Notes under the pieces: model-generated
Databases searched by the model: none
What the model saw: the letters and a program-made list of their open reading frames with translations, nothing else
What the model was told of the DNA's origin: nothing
Assembly (NCBI GenBank): GCA_016706365.1
Contig: JADJJU010000007.1
Span: forward strand, 1-64,000
Length of the DNA stretch: 64,000 nt
Direction: 5' to 3'
DNA from: Saprospiraceae bacterium
Lineage (GTDB): Bacteria > Bacteroidota > Bacteroidia > Chitinophagales > Saprospiraceae
Shown: in pieces, positions 8,393 through 19,880 of the stretch
How positions within the stretch are numbered: position 1 is the first letter of the stretch
How the letters are laid out: every line of letters begins with the position of its first letter
Position numbers and translations under genes: made by a program

Positions 8393-9647
8393 GACTAAAA
8401 TATATCATAGAAATAGCCAAATCATTATTGATGGCAAGGTCGAAGCAAACGCTTGTTGCAGCCATTGGTGTTACTTTTAGCGTAGCCTTTTTTATTTCTT
8501 TGCTCGGATTTATGGAGGGATTAAATACACTGTTGGATGGCCTGGTTTTGAACAGAACCCCGCACGTAAGATTATATAACGATATTCGTCCCTCGGATGC
8601 CCAGCCGGTAGATTTATCTGAGACATACCGGAATCATTATAATTTTATCAGTTCCATCAAACCTGCAAATGCCAGAAAAGAGATCTACAATGCTCAGGCT
8701 ATCATTTCAAATCTGAATGCGGATAAAAGGGTATTGGGCGTAACACCAAAAGTAACTGCACAGGTGTTTTACAATCTTGGAAATATAGAATTAAATGGGG
8801 TTATTAATGGTGTGGACGTCATCGAGGAAGCCAGACTTTTCAATTTCAGAGATTATGTAACCGGAGGAGATTTTATGGACTTAAAAAACAGATCCAACAC
8901 TATAATTTTGGGAATTGGTCTTGCAGAAAAAATGCTAGCAAAAAAGGGGGATATCATTAAAGTAACTACAGCAGGTGGAGAGCAATTTTCATTAAAAGTT
9001 GCAGGCTTTTTTCAGTCAGGAGTTGTAGAATTGGATAAAGTGCAGAGTTTCGTGAGTCTGGCAAACGGACAAAAGCTACTGGGAGAATCCGGGAATTTCG
9101 TCAGCGAAATCCAGATAAAATTAAACGATATGGACCGGGCACCGGATATAGCCAGGAGTATCAGCAGCTTTTCGGTCTTGATGCAGAGGATATTCAAACT
9201 GCCAATGCTCAGTTTGAAACAGGTAGTAGCGCCCGCTCACTAATTTCTTATGCAGTCGGTATTACTTTGTTAATTGTAGCAGGATTCGGGATCTACAATA
9301 TTCTCAATATGATGATTTATGAGAAGATGGATACTATAGCCATATTAAAAGCGGCAGGCTTTGCAGGCGCTGACGTCAAAAAAATATTTATAGCCATTTC
9401 CCTAAGCATCGGGGTGAGCGGTGCACTTACAGGAGCATTATTAGGTTTATTGTTTTCAGTAATGATTGATGCCATCCCTTTTAATTCGGCCGCATTGCCA
9501 ACTGTGGATACCTACCCTGTTGATTATGGCTTACAATATTATTCTATTGCGGTGATATTTGCTGTAGCTACCACCTATTTTGCAGGTTGGTTACCTGCCC
9601 GAAAAGCAAGTGTAGTGGATCCGGTCGAAATCATTAGAGGAAAATAA
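8389..9647 (+). CDS. ABC transporter permease, FtsX/MacB type, one-base frameshift
   Basis: About 420 aa after repair. An N-terminal membrane helix (TLVAAIGVTFSVAFFISLLG) precedes a large periplasmic MacB_PCD domain. After a missing base near 9155-9158 the sequence continues YQQLFGLDAEDIQTANAQF into three C-terminal helices (ISYAVGITLLIVAGFGIYNI to ASVVDPVEIIRGK), the FtsX core. This is the half-transporter permease of the MFP-permease-ATPase operon. The ATPase starts 1 bp after the stop. Confidence 0.85.
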
Positions 9648-9648
9648 A

Positions 9649-10331
9649 ATGGAGAACAAAACAGCTTTAAGTGCCAGGTCAGTATACAAATCATTTCATG
9701 ATCCCAACGAAATTGAAGTCCTTAAAAAGATATTTCATTCTCAATCAACAGAGGTGATTTTGTTTCCATTACAGGTAAATCCGGTTGCGGAAAATCTACC
9801 CTGCTCTATATCCTGAGTACTATGGATACCGACTATACCGGTGAGCTCATTATAGACAATGAATCTATGGCCAATAAATCTGAAGTAGAATTGGCATTTG
9901 TTCGCAATGAAAAAATTGGGTTTGTTTTTCAATTTCACTATTTATTGAATGAATTCAGTGTATTAAAAAACGTCATGCTTCCCGGATTTAAATCCAATAA
10001 AAAGACGGAAGAAGAATTGGAACAAAGGGCTTTTGAGCTTTTAACAAAACTAGGCATAGAAAAGCTGGCAAAAAAAATGGCATATCAGGTTTCAGGAGGA
10101 GAAAAACAACGTGTAGCTATAGCCAGATCCTTGATAAATGATCCGGTGATTCTCATGTGTGATGAGCCAACAGGTAACCTGGACAGTAAAAATACGGACA
10201 TCGTCTTTGATATTTTCAACGAACTTGTTGATACCTTGAATAAGACTATTTTAATTGTGACTCATGATGAAAATTTTGCCAAAAATACGCATCGTATCAT
10301 CACTATGCAGGATGGCAGGATAATATCCTGA
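9649..10331 (+). CDS. ABC transporter ATPase (LolD/MacB-type), one-base frameshift
   Basis: About 228 aa after repair. The N-terminus MENKTALSARSVYKSF is followed by a frameshift in the T-run near 9735. Walker A is GKSGCGKST, Q-loop QFHYLL, signature VSGGEKQR (V in place of the usual L), Walker B ILMCDEPTGNLD and the H-loop VTHDE. It energises the upstream permease and adaptor for export. Belongs to the MacB/LolD/FtsE branch. Confidence 0.88.
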
Positions 10332-10440
10332 CAGAACGATTATATCTTAAATAATAAGTCTTTCAGGATAAATTATCAAATTATAATATCATTACTTTGA
10401 CCTAAGGATTAAATAAGATTAAAAGCATTTTCAAACAAGC

Positions 10441-11369
10441 ATGAATCAATTAATCAGCACTTTAATAATTCTCATTAGTTTGTCATTTCAGACAGTGGCC
10501 CAACATTCTTTACCAAGTGTTGTAAGTGGTAAATTGAACGACTTGAGAATTTTCAATCCAAATACATTTCTCCCAGAAATATTGATATTTGGCTACCACC
10601 TGCTTATTCAGATACCTCCAAATTTTCAGTCTTATATATGCACGATGGACAGATGTTATTTGATCCGCAACAATCATGGAATAAGCAATCCTGGAATATT
10701 GATGATGTAGCCTCTAAATTATTTTCAGAGAATCAAATCAAAAAATTTATTGTAGTAGGGATCTGGAATGATGGGCAAACTCGACATACCGATTACTTTC
10801 CTCAAAAACCATACGAGCAATTATCACAATTAGAAAAAGATACAGTCATTTCACAATTGCAAAGAGCCGGAAGAACAAAAGAAACTTTCAAACCGCAATC
10901 TGATAATTATTTGAAGTTTCTCGTAAGTGAGTTAAAGCCTTACATTGACAAAACCTATTCTGTTCATACTGATAAGGAAAATACTTTTATTGCCGGCAGC
11001 AGTATGGGTGGATTGATATCAATATATGCCTTGTGTGAATATCCGGAAGTTTTTATTGGCGCTGCTTGTTTATCCACTCATTGGCCAGGAACATTTACTT
11101 TAGAAAATAATCCTTTACCGGATGCATTTCTCAGATATTTGGAGAAGAATCTACCCCACCCTGAGAACCACAAAATTTACTTTGACTGCGGAGACCAAAC
11201 ACTAGATTCTTTGTATCCTGATATTCAAAAGAGAGTAGATGAAATCATGGTCGCAAAATCCTATAGCAGTAATAATTGGGTAACGAGATATTTTCCCGGA
11301 GAAGATCATAGTGAGCAAGCATGGAATAAAAGACTCAACATTCCACTTGCGTTTTTATTTAAAAAATAA
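10441..11369 (+). CDS. Secreted alpha/beta-hydrolase esterase (esterase D/Fes-like), one-base frameshift
   Basis: A signal peptide (ISLSFQTVAQ) starts the protein. The frame breaks near 10547, where one C is missing (RIFQSKYISPRNIDIWLPP after repair). The remainder has the putative-esterase fold: MHDGQMLFD, nucleophile elbow AGSSMGG, Asp in FDCGDQTLD and His in GEDHSEQAW. Repaired length is about 310 aa. Family members hydrolyse ester bonds of siderophores, feruloyl groups or S-formylglutathione; substrate here is open. Monocistronic by spacing. Confidence 0.82.
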
Positions 11370-11540
11370 ATTCTGCCGGCATTTAGAATTCAGTTTTTTT
11401 TATTAAAAACACTGCCCTAAAACTAACAGATTTTTATTTACATTTACAATCTTGGTTATTCTAAAGCTGCGCAAGCAATTGCAGTCTATAGAATCGATTG
11501 GCTAAAATATTTCTAAAAAAAGATTCAAATAAAATTTCCG

Positions 11541-14500
11541 ATGATCAATTTTTACAGAGTCTCCGGCACCCCCAAATTTACACTTCTCCCCGTCTTCCCC
11601 CTAATTCTATTGAGCATATTCCTGGGTTTATCCATCACCTTAAATGCCCAAATTACCAACGCCAGAAAATCCGGATTCACCTGGATATCTACAAAAGATG
11701 TGACTGACAAGAGCTATGGATCAGGCTATACTATGTACAGCGCTGCATGGCCAATATTTAAGCATTATCCCGGACCGGACAACTTCCAGACGGGATTGAC
11801 CAGTAGCTGGATGAGCACTCAAAGGACGGGAAATGAACCTGATCAATTTTACACTACTATCGAAGGAGGTCTGGGCTGGTGGCATGATACTCGCTTCGGC
11901 ACAAAAATACCTAAGTTTATCATGGGTGGTGTGTCTCATAATTTCTATGCCTGGGCAAATGGACCAGGCGCCGGGAAAAGTAATACTTTACCCAACGGAC
12001 AGAGAGACTGGAGTACTCCCGGAGGCAAATACGGTGTAGCTCAATTATCCAACAAACTACTTTGGGCTCCCGATGGCCTGAATATGGCGCAAAGTCTTAA
12101 TGGGGAATTGCTGGGTTATGGTTACATTCCTTTGCCATTAACAGATCCCATTCCCAATACAAATGGAACTGATATAAGTACAGGAAATCAATGCTGGACC
12201 CTATTCTTAAATGCTACCAACTTCAAAGGTCCTGCAACCTTCTTTTTACCTACTTACTGGACAGAACCCGTATTGCAGGATCCTTCCCTGGAAGGTTTAT
12301 TCCTGGACTCCAGACCTTCTGAACCCAATGTAGGGTTTGGCATCGAGCATGCAGTATCACCGGCGCTCATATCCCGGGATGACAGCGGCAATCCTTATGC
12401 AAAAATTAATCGTTTGCAATTTCCTGCCAGCGACACAGACAATTCGATGATTCTGAATCAAATTTCGGTCTACTCTCCTACTGCTCTCTGGAATGATCTG
12501 GAAGCATGGTTCAATGGCGGACCTGCAGTACCTCCCGGTATTAATGAGAACGGGGTCTACGGAGTTTCTTTTGTCAATAATGGTGGAGCCATGGCAGCTG
12601 AAATCAAAGGAAAACGGTGCCAATGGAATTGAGCATGAAATTGAGCTGGATTATATAGATAATGTCCAGCAAAATGAAAACATTATGGGTTTTAAGTATG
12701 ATCTAAACACAGTGGAAAAAAATGAACGCAACTTCATACTACCGGAATATTACAAACTAAATCCTGATAACCGCTGGCATGCAATTAATGAAGAATCTGT
12801 CCCCTCCTCTACAAACTTGTTGACTACATCTGTGCCTGCATCATCCAGACCGGAAATCCCCTATTTGACACCTGCGGATCCGGAATGTCACTGGCAAGAT
12901 CCGAATGGCCCCTGGAAAAGTCCCGGCCCTGTTGCCGGACCATTTAAAGCTGAGCTCGGAGATGGGACTACGGTTACTTATTTCTGGTACCGTTTTGTGG
13001 ATCAACCCGCCATTATCCACGCCAATCTTCCTGAAGATATTCGCACTAAATTGCAAAACAGAATCGAGCTCCTGCACGCCAGCTGGTCTCATACAGATGA
13101 ATATTTAGCGCCTCCATCTGTAGGTAAAATCGCTACCCTTGATCCGGCTGCAATTGTCCAGCCTCCTCCGGGTCTTGAAATCGGATATGTTCCGATTGTT
13201 ACCAGACAAGAGAAATCACGGGCTAAGGTTAGAGTATTTGTTTTGGCCGGTCAGTCAAATATGGAAGGATATGGCAGTATCAATGATCCTGAAAATGATC
13301 CCGGAAGCTTAACAGATGTGATTCAAAATGATGTTAATGGAAAATGGTCCCAGATCGGTGAACCGGGCAACTGGACATCACTTGATAATGTCTCCCTGTA
13401 TTTTGAGCGGAATGCCGGAACCATCAAATCAAATGTAACAGTCGGTCAGGGAGCCCATGCCAATTTAATCGGACCTGAATTAATGTTTGCACATCAACTG
13501 GATGAATATTTTGAAGATCCGGTTTTAATCATAAAGACTGCATGGGGAGGAAAGAGTCTGGCGGAAGATTTCCGCCCGCCTTCAGCAGGAGGAACAACAG
13601 GTGAATTCTATAATGCCATGATCCAAAAGGTAAAAGATGTTACACAAAATATAGGAAATGAATTTCCGGACCTTGGTACCTGGAATTACGAGATTTCAGG
13701 ATTCGTCTGGTTTCAGGGCTGGAACGACGGAGCTTCGGATGACTTTCTGAATGAATATGAAAGCAATTTGACTCATCTTGTCAATGATGTAAGAAATGAC
13801 CTGAATAATCCTTATCTGCCGTTTGTCATTGCGAGTTCAGGACAGGGCGGATTTGAATCCACTAATGATTCCTGGGTGCAAAGTATGCAACACATCGTTT
13901 CCGTCGCTCAGGAAGCTGTAGGATGCAATGACAGCATTTATGGAGGCAGAGTCGGTTTCGTAGATACAAAACCATATTATCTGAATCGCTCTGCATCACC
14001 GGATGAGGCTATACATCACTTCAACAATAATGCCCTTACCTTTTTAAACATTGGAAAAGAGATGGGTGATGAAATGATACAGGCGATCAATGACATGGCA
14101 TTCTGTTATGAAGACTGTGCTGAACCTGTTTCTCCCGGCATCGTATCGATCGGCAACAGAGTATGGAATGATTTGAATCAAAATGGTATCAACGAGCCCG
14201 AAGAGCCGGGAATACCGGGTGTATCTCTGGTAATTTGGTCAGATTCTGATGGAGATGATATTCCTGACTGGCAGGGCTTCGGCGGAGTCCGGGTCACAGA
14301 TGAAAATGGATATTACAGCTTTTCCGGTTTGCAACCCGGCAAATATGTGGTCTTTGTCTGGAGTGTCGACAACTGGGGTCCGGGAGAGCCTTTGGAATTT
14401 TTCAAATCAACGGGTGGATTTGAACCTGAAGCAGACAATGATTCAGATTTGGACAACAATGGTTTTGGCAATCCTTTTACAGATATCATGTCTGGGATTG

Positions 14501-14880
14501 TGACTCTTACTTCCGGAGAAGAACCCCTTAATGATGGTGATCCTTTTAATTGCTTTTTTGATTACGATGGAAGTGGCAATAATACAGTCGATTTTGGTTT
14601 TTACAACCCATTAGTCAGCTCCTCAAACGAAGATCCACTTGCTGATGACGGGTTTCAGATTTATCCCATGCCGGTTCGAAATGAATTTACAATAAAAGGA
14701 AATCTGAGTACATACCAGGTAGAAATCTACGATTCTGTTGGTCGATTGATGCGCAAATTCGATTCCTATGAATCTTCGCAAACGATTAACATTTCGACAT
14801 TTCCGGACGGCTTGTATTTTGTTAAAACAATTAATCAGAATAATCAACGGAGCAGGATGCAGAAGTTAGTGAAGCAGTAG
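11541..14880 (+). CDS. T9SS-exported SASA-type carbohydrate esterase with SdrD_B-like domain, one-base frameshift
   Basis: About 1113 aa after repair: signal peptide (about 1-37), an N-terminal domain I cannot name, then, past a frameshift near 12605-12610 (one extra A), a SASA-like esterase domain (VFVLAGQSNMEGYGS with the Ser nucleophile; GFVWFQGWNDG). An SdrD_B-like/collagen-binding B-type domain follows (IGNRVWNDLNQNGINEPEEPG, Asp-rich), and the end is a type A T9SS sorting domain (IYPMPVRNEFTIKG to MQKLVKQ). SASA enzymes remove acetyl groups from sialic acid or plant polysaccharides. Predicted to be surface-attached or secreted. Its substrate and the role of the first 370 residues are unknown. 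Confidence 0.85.
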
Positions 14881-15022
14881 AGAGGGAACAGCCGCTGCTG
14901 TCTGCTAGCTTCTAGCTTCTGGTAAACAACCGGAAGAAAAAACTGCGTTTGGGGTTACTTTGATTCATAGGAAAATCTGCTTGAAATAGAAAACACTTCT
15001 ACATTCGAAATACAGAAGATAT

Positions 15023-15084
15023 CAGGGCTAACGCCCTTTGTCTTATACGTGAATTATTCTAAAAAGACATCAGGGCTATGCCAC
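15023..15084 (-). repeat. Pair of divergent REP-like copies
   Basis: cagggctaacgccc at 15023 and cagggctatgccac at 15071, both in reverse orientation and 48 bp apart, match the units around the RAYT 12 kb away. The second has lost arm pairing. They lie between the T9SS esterase and the next membrane protein. Confidence 0.7.
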
Positions 15085-15111
15085 TAAAATAAATCCTCAC
15101 GAAATTGCGCG

Positions 15112-15450
15112 ATGAAAAGTGAAAGAAAATTGCTCCTTATTAAAATTATACACACCTCAATATGGGTATTTTTTAATGTGGTAATCTTTTACATGCTCTA
15201 TGCAGTCATTGCAGATAAGCTGGACAAATGGCTTTGGATTGGGTATGGGTTGTTTATATTGGAAGGAATAACCTTACTCATTTTCAGATTTTATTGTCCT
15301 TTAACCCTCATGGCACGCAGATACTCAAGTTCAACGAAAGATAATTTTGATATTTACCTACCAAATTGGCTTGCAAAAAACAATAAGTTGATTTATACAT
15401 GCATTTTAATTTTGATCATGATCCTGACTATTTACCGTCTGCTAGAATAA
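15112..15450 (+). CDS. Small integral membrane protein, unknown function
   Basis: 112 aa with three hydrophobic segments (about 10-30, 43-60 and 94-110). Conserved-looking soluble stretch RFYCPLTLMARRYSSSTKDN and FDIYLPNWLAK lies between segments two and three. I recognise the pattern from Bacteroidota hypothetical proteins but no function is known. Confidence 0.75.
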   Translation: MKSERKLLLIKIIHTSIWVFFNVVIFYMLYAVIADKLDKWLWIGYGLFILEGITLLIFRFYCPLTLMARRYSSSTKDNFDIYLPNWLAKNNKLIYTCILILIMILTIYRLLE

Positions 15451-15809
15451 GCACAAGGATAGTGAACCGCCGTGGATCGAAGATATAAGGCGACTCGAAA
15501 TTGCAGTTTCAAAAAGTGAATCCCCAATGCTTTAGGAATGAGGCAAATTAGAATTAGAAAATTCAAATTGATCACTATTAGTAATTCCAATTCCACTATT
15601 TTGATAAGAAATACTCTGATCTGTCTATCAAAAATTCACATATAAGCATCATTCCAATTTTGGCAAAACAATTAATCAATAATTCATCATAGCAGACCTG
15701 CAAAAATTAGTAAAGCACCAAAGGAAATCCTATTTTTACTGCCATCGGATTGTAACAAATTCAAATTACAAATCAGCCATATTCCTCCATTCCTTAACAG
15801 AATAGCAGA
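15451..15809. other. Intergenic, no gene seen
   Basis: About 360 bp of AT-rich sequence without a recognisable coding remnant. It presumably holds the promoter of the P-type ATPase gene, but I cannot point to a convincing TAnnTTTG element. Confidence 0.4.
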
Positions 15810-18389
15810 ATGAATTACCATCTTTTATCCATTGTTGATACGCAAGAATTATTCAACACAAGCAAAGATGGACTGAATCAGTCTGTTGCTGAAGACCGGC
15901 TCAAAGAATTCGGGAGAAATGAATTAACTGAGAAAAAGAAAAAATCCATCTGGCTGATCTTTCTTACTCAGTTTAAAGACGTAATGATATTAATACTGCT
16001 TGCAGCCGCAGTAATTTCCATTGTCATCGGTGATATAAATGATGCGATTGTAATTCTCATTATTGTCCTGTTAAATTCTATTATTGGATTTGTACAGGAG
16101 TACCGGGCAGAAAAAGCCATGGCTGCCCTGAAAAATATGTCCGCCTTATACTCTAAGGTTCGCAGGAATGGCAGTATAATCGAAATAGCATCATCAGAGT
16201 TAGTAGTGGGTGATATAGTTATCCTGGAAGGTGGGAATATAGTTCCGGCCGACATTCGACTTATTGAAACTCATTCATTAAAAATAGAAGAGTCTTCGCT
16301 TACAGGTGAATCCCATTCCGTGGATAAACTAACCCTGGAACTCATGTCCGAGGACCTGCCTATTGGTGACAGAAGTAATATTGCATTCAAGAGTACTATA
16401 GTTTCTTATGGTCGTGGCGAAGGTATTGTGGTAGCCACAGGAATGAAAACCGAAATAGGTCGAATTGCTCAATTGTTGCAGGAGGATGAAAGTCAGACAC
16501 CACTTCAAAAAAGGTTGGCAGATTTTAGCAAGAAACTATCATTTATTGTCGTGGGTATATGTGCCATTCTCTATGTAGTCGGTTTACTTCGGGGTGAAGA
16601 TCCCATCATTATGCTGCTCACTTCAATTTCTGTTGCAGTAGCAGCTATCCCGGAAGCATTGCCTGCAGTCATAACTATTGCCCTGGCATTTGGAGCAAAG
16701 CGCATGGTGAAGCAGAATGCACTGATTCGAAGACTGCCATCTGTAGAAACACTGGGTTCTGTGACTTATATCTGTTCAGATAAAACCGGTACTATTACCC
16801 AAAACAAAATGACTGTTACTGATATTTGGCAAACCGACTCAGTAGCAACATTTCAAGGTTTCAACAAAGAAGAATTGTTACTTCTGGCCATGGAACTAAA
16901 TCATGATGTTTCTGTCACTGAATCTAAGCAATTTAAGGGCGACCCCACTGAAATTGCCATTGTGGAATTTGCCAGAAAACATATCCAATATGATGAATCC
17001 TGGAAAAGCATTCATCGCGCTGATGAATTACCTTTTGACTCTGAAAGAAAACGGATGACTACTATTTATTCTATCAAGGATAAATATATATCTATAACAA
17101 AAGGGGCTGTGGAATCAGTATTAAAATGTTGTTCGAACCAGAATGATTCGGAAATATTACAAGCAGTTGATCAACTTGCCCAACAAGGAAAGCGGGTGTT
17201 ATCCTACGCATTTACCACATTTGATACATTGCCTGAAAAAATTAGCATCGAAAATACGGAGCAAAATCTAGACTTTATCGGTTTAGTTGCAATGATAGAT
17301 CCTCCTAGAGAAGAAGCAAAGGAGGCTATTGCAAATTGCCATACAGCCGGCATCACTCCAGTAATGATCACAGGTGACCACCCGATAACCGCTAATGCCA
17401 TAGCTTTAGAAACCGGCATCATTCATAAACAAACGGATAGAGTTATTACCGGCAAAGAATTAGATGACTATACTGATGAAGAGTTTGAAAAGGAAGTGGA
17501 GTATATAAAAGTGTATGCCCGGGTTTCGCCGGAGCAAAAATTGCAAATAGTGAAGATGTTGCAAAAGAAAGATCATTTTGTTGCCATGACAGGGGACGGA
17601 GTGAATGATGCCCCTGCATTGAGAAGAGCAAATATTGGTATTGCAATGGGAATCACAGGCACGGATGTGAGCAAAGAAGCAGCACAAATGATTTTATTGG
17701 ATGATAATTTTGCGACGATCATTAAAGCCGTAAAAGAAGGTCGGAGAATTTATGACAACATTAGAAAATTTATAAAATATACCCTTACCAGTAATGGAGG
17801 AGAAATTTGGACAATCTTCTTAGCCCCGCTTATAGGTTTGCCAATCCCCCTGATTCCCATACATATCTTATGGATTAATTTAGTAACAGATGGACTTCCG
17901 GGCTTGGCTTTTGCAGCTGAAGCGGCCGAAGAAAATATATTGGAACGACCACCTAGAAAAACGAATGAAAGCATATTTGCAGGTGGCTTAGGCTTCGAGA
18001 TGTTTTGGGTTGGACTATTAATGGGGGGAGTTTGCTTGGCAACACAGGCATGGGCTACCCACATTGGAAATGATAAATGGCAGACAATGGTCTTTACAAT
18101 ATTATGCATCAGTCAAATGGGAAATGCAATGGCCATTCGAAGCGACACGAAATCACTGTTTCAACAAGGAGTATTTGGAAACAGGCAATTGGTGGGAGCT
18201 GTACTGCTCACCTTTGCTTTACAGATGGCAGTAATCTATGTTCCGTTTTTACAGAATATTTTCCGCACCCAGTCTTTGACAGCTCCCGAACTCTTAATCT
18301 GTTTGGGATTATCAAGTATTGTTTTCTGGGCGGTAGAATTCGAGAAATGGATTAAAAGAATTAAACTGAAAAGATCGCGGAGCAAGTAG
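15810..18389 (+). CDS. P-type Ca2+-transporting ATPase (P2-type cation pump)
   Basis: 859 aa, intact. Actuator motif TGES at 165-168; the M4 segment has PEALP (VAVAAIPEALPAVITIALAFG), close to the PEGLP of Ca2+ pumps; phosphorylation site CSDKTGT with Asp324; TGDHPITA and TGDGVNDAP (about 594) in the P domain; M6 ILWINLVTDGLPGLA supplies ion ligands (N, D). An N-terminal cation-ATPase domain and C-terminal M7-M10 are present. It most likely expels Ca2+ (or Mn2+) across the inner membrane. No regulator is adjacent. Confidence 0.93.
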   Translation: MNYHLLSIVDTQELFNTSKDGLNQSVAEDRLKEFGRNELTEKKKKSIWLIFLTQFKDVMILILLAAAVISIVIGDINDAIVILIIVLLNSIIGFVQEYRAEKAMAALKNMSALYSKVRRNGSIIEIASSELVVGDIVILEGGNIVPADIRLIETHSLKIEESSLTGESHSVDKLTLELMSEDLPIGDRSNIAFKSTIVSYGRGEGIVVATGMKTEIGRIAQLLQEDESQTPLQKRLADFSKKLSFIVVGICAILYVVGLLRGEDPIIMLLTSISVAVAAIPEALPAVITIALAFGAKRMVKQNALIRRLPSVETLGSVTYICSDKTGTITQNKMTVTDIWQTDSVATFQGFNKEELLLLAMELNHDVSVTESKQFKGDPTEIAIVEFARKHIQYDESWKSIHRADELPFDSERKRMTTIYSIKDKYISITKGAVESVLKCCSNQNDSEILQAVDQLAQQGKRVLSYAFTTFDTLPEKISIENTEQNLDFIGLVAMIDPPREEAKEAIANCHTAGITPVMITGDHPITANAIALETGIIHKQTDRVITGKELDDYTDEEFEKEVEYIKVYARVSPEQKLQIVKMLQKKDHFVAMTGDGVNDAPALRRANIGIAMGITGTDVSKEAAQMILLDDNFATIIKAVKEGRRIYDNIRKFIKYTLTSNGGEIWTIFLAPLIGLPIPLIPIHILWINLVTDGLPGLAFAAEAAEENILERPPRKTNESIFAGGLGFEMFWVGLLMGGVCLATQAWATHIGNDKWQTMVFTILCISQMGNAMAIRSDTKSLFQQGVFGNRQLVGAVLLTFALQMAVIYVPFLQNIFRTQSLTAPELLICLGLSSIVFWAVEFEKWIKRIKLKRSRSK

Positions 18390-18396
18390 ACCGTAC

Positions 18397-18457
18397 GATT
18401 ATGATCCAAAATATTTATTTGAATGGTACAAATAAGACAGATTTTCGGTCTAAGGGC
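18397..18457 (+). pseudogene. RAYT C-terminal remnant with REP-like tail
   Basis: Twelve codons DYDPKYLFEWYK plus stop reproduce the exact C-terminus of the RAYT at 2.8-3.2 kb (DYDPKYLFEWYD), with nearly identical nucleotides. The sequence after the stop (taagacagattttcggtct, then aagggccc) resembles the REP copy that follows the complete gene. Nothing of the upstream 140 codons is left. This is the scar of an older REP-RAYT element. Confidence 0.75.
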
Positions 18458-18544
18458 CCAAATTTTTTTCTTCGTGGATTGCCAGAAAATCTCTGCTCTC
18501 CGCCCACAAATGTCAATAAATTCGCTGAGGAAAAGATGTAAAAT

Positions 18545-19750
18545 ATGCAGGAACTATGGACTCTAAAACAACTTCAACGTGCAACTTTAGAAAGTCAAAA
18601 ACTCAGCCAAACTGCCCCATTTGGAAAAGGAAAAACTGCGGTACTTAAAGCGTTAGAACATCTGGGATATATACAAATAGACACACTATCTGTTGTAGAA
18701 CGTGCCCATCATCATACACTTTGGACAAGAGTTCCGGACTATAAAACAGCATATTTAGACGAGTTAGTGGAAGAACGCAAAGTGTTTGAGTACTGGTTCC
18801 ACGCAGCTTCATATCTTCCGATGAGAGATTTTCGTTTCGTTTTACCTCAAATGTTAAAGATCAAACAAAATGGATCAAAATATTATAATGCAGACCTTAA
18901 AGTTATGCAGTTTGTAATGGATACAATAGCTGCAGAAGGTCCCAAAAGAGCGGTAGATTTTGAAAACGAGAGTAAAGAATCAGGGACATGGTGGAATTGG
19001 AAGCCGGCGAAGTTAGCCCTTGAAAGACTTTTCATGCAGGGAGATCTGATGATTTGTGAACGCAAAGGCATGCACAAAGCTTATGATTTGAGGGAAAGAG
19101 TTTTGCCTTAATACATCGATACTACAGTGCCCTCTCCGATCGAATTTGCTGAATATTTAGTAAAAACCTATCTCCGTGCTTATGGATTCACAACAGTGAA
19201 ACAAATTACACACCTAAGTACCGGAGAATTGTTGAGAAAAAATGTCAATGAAATTTTAGCATCCATGCTTCAGGAGGGTACTATACAAAGAATTAAAATT
19301 GAAGGCATGCCCTCTGTTTTTGTGCGAAGTGATTTAGTCGGAAAAAAATTCAGAAAACCCAATAATAGCGTCCGATTACTGTCTCCCTTTGATAATGCAG
19401 TTATTCACAGGGACCGCATCAAACAACTTTTTGGCTTTGATTATCGGCTTGAATGCTATACGCCAAAAGAAAAAAGACAATACGGCTACTTTTGTTTACC
19501 CATTTTATTTGGAGACACTTTTATCGGTCGTGTTGATTGCAAAGCTCATCGCAAAGAGGGCGTATTTGAAATGATACACTTACACATTGAAAACACAAAT
19601 ACAGACCTTGAATTATGGATAGAACCATTCATAACATCAGTGAAAAGTTTTGCTACATTTAACAAGTGTGATTCAATAAAACTAACAAAAGCAAGTCCAT
19701 CAGAAATAACAAACACAATACAACAATTATTAAATCTGAAAAAGCAGTAA
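18545..19750 (+). pseudogene. YcaQ/AlkZ-like crosslink-repair DNA glycosylase with in-frame stop
   Basis: Two same-frame halves (to 19111, from 19112) form one 401-codon winged-helix protein of the YcaQ/AlkZ family, which unhooks DNA interstrand crosslinks. The catalytic QxD motif is present as IQID in GYIQIDTLSVVERAHHH, and WFHAASYLPMRDF and LLSPFDNAVIHRDR are family hallmarks. A TAA at 19109-19111 interrupts ERVLP/YIDTTVPSP with no frame change. It is therefore a point nonsense mutation or base error, not an indel; restart at GTG 19127 would give only the C-terminal half. Confidence 0.8.
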
Positions 19751-19880
19751 TAATGCACCTGTCAATACATACTACATTTTTTGGATCTTTCGCACAAAAT
19801 GAACATCCAGAGCAAACTCCTAACATGGAATTAACGTACTAGTTTTGGAAACGCAATTAGAAATTATCTACTTCTTATCA

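Noticed and set aside
9741..9938. Minus-strand open frame over the ABC ATPase start
   Set aside because: It lies opposite Walker A and shows no independent coding signal.
14915..14950. Hairpin cttctggt/accggaag after the SASA gene as a terminator
   Set aside because: The stem is followed by A's, not T's, on the plus strand, and no minus-strand gene ends there.
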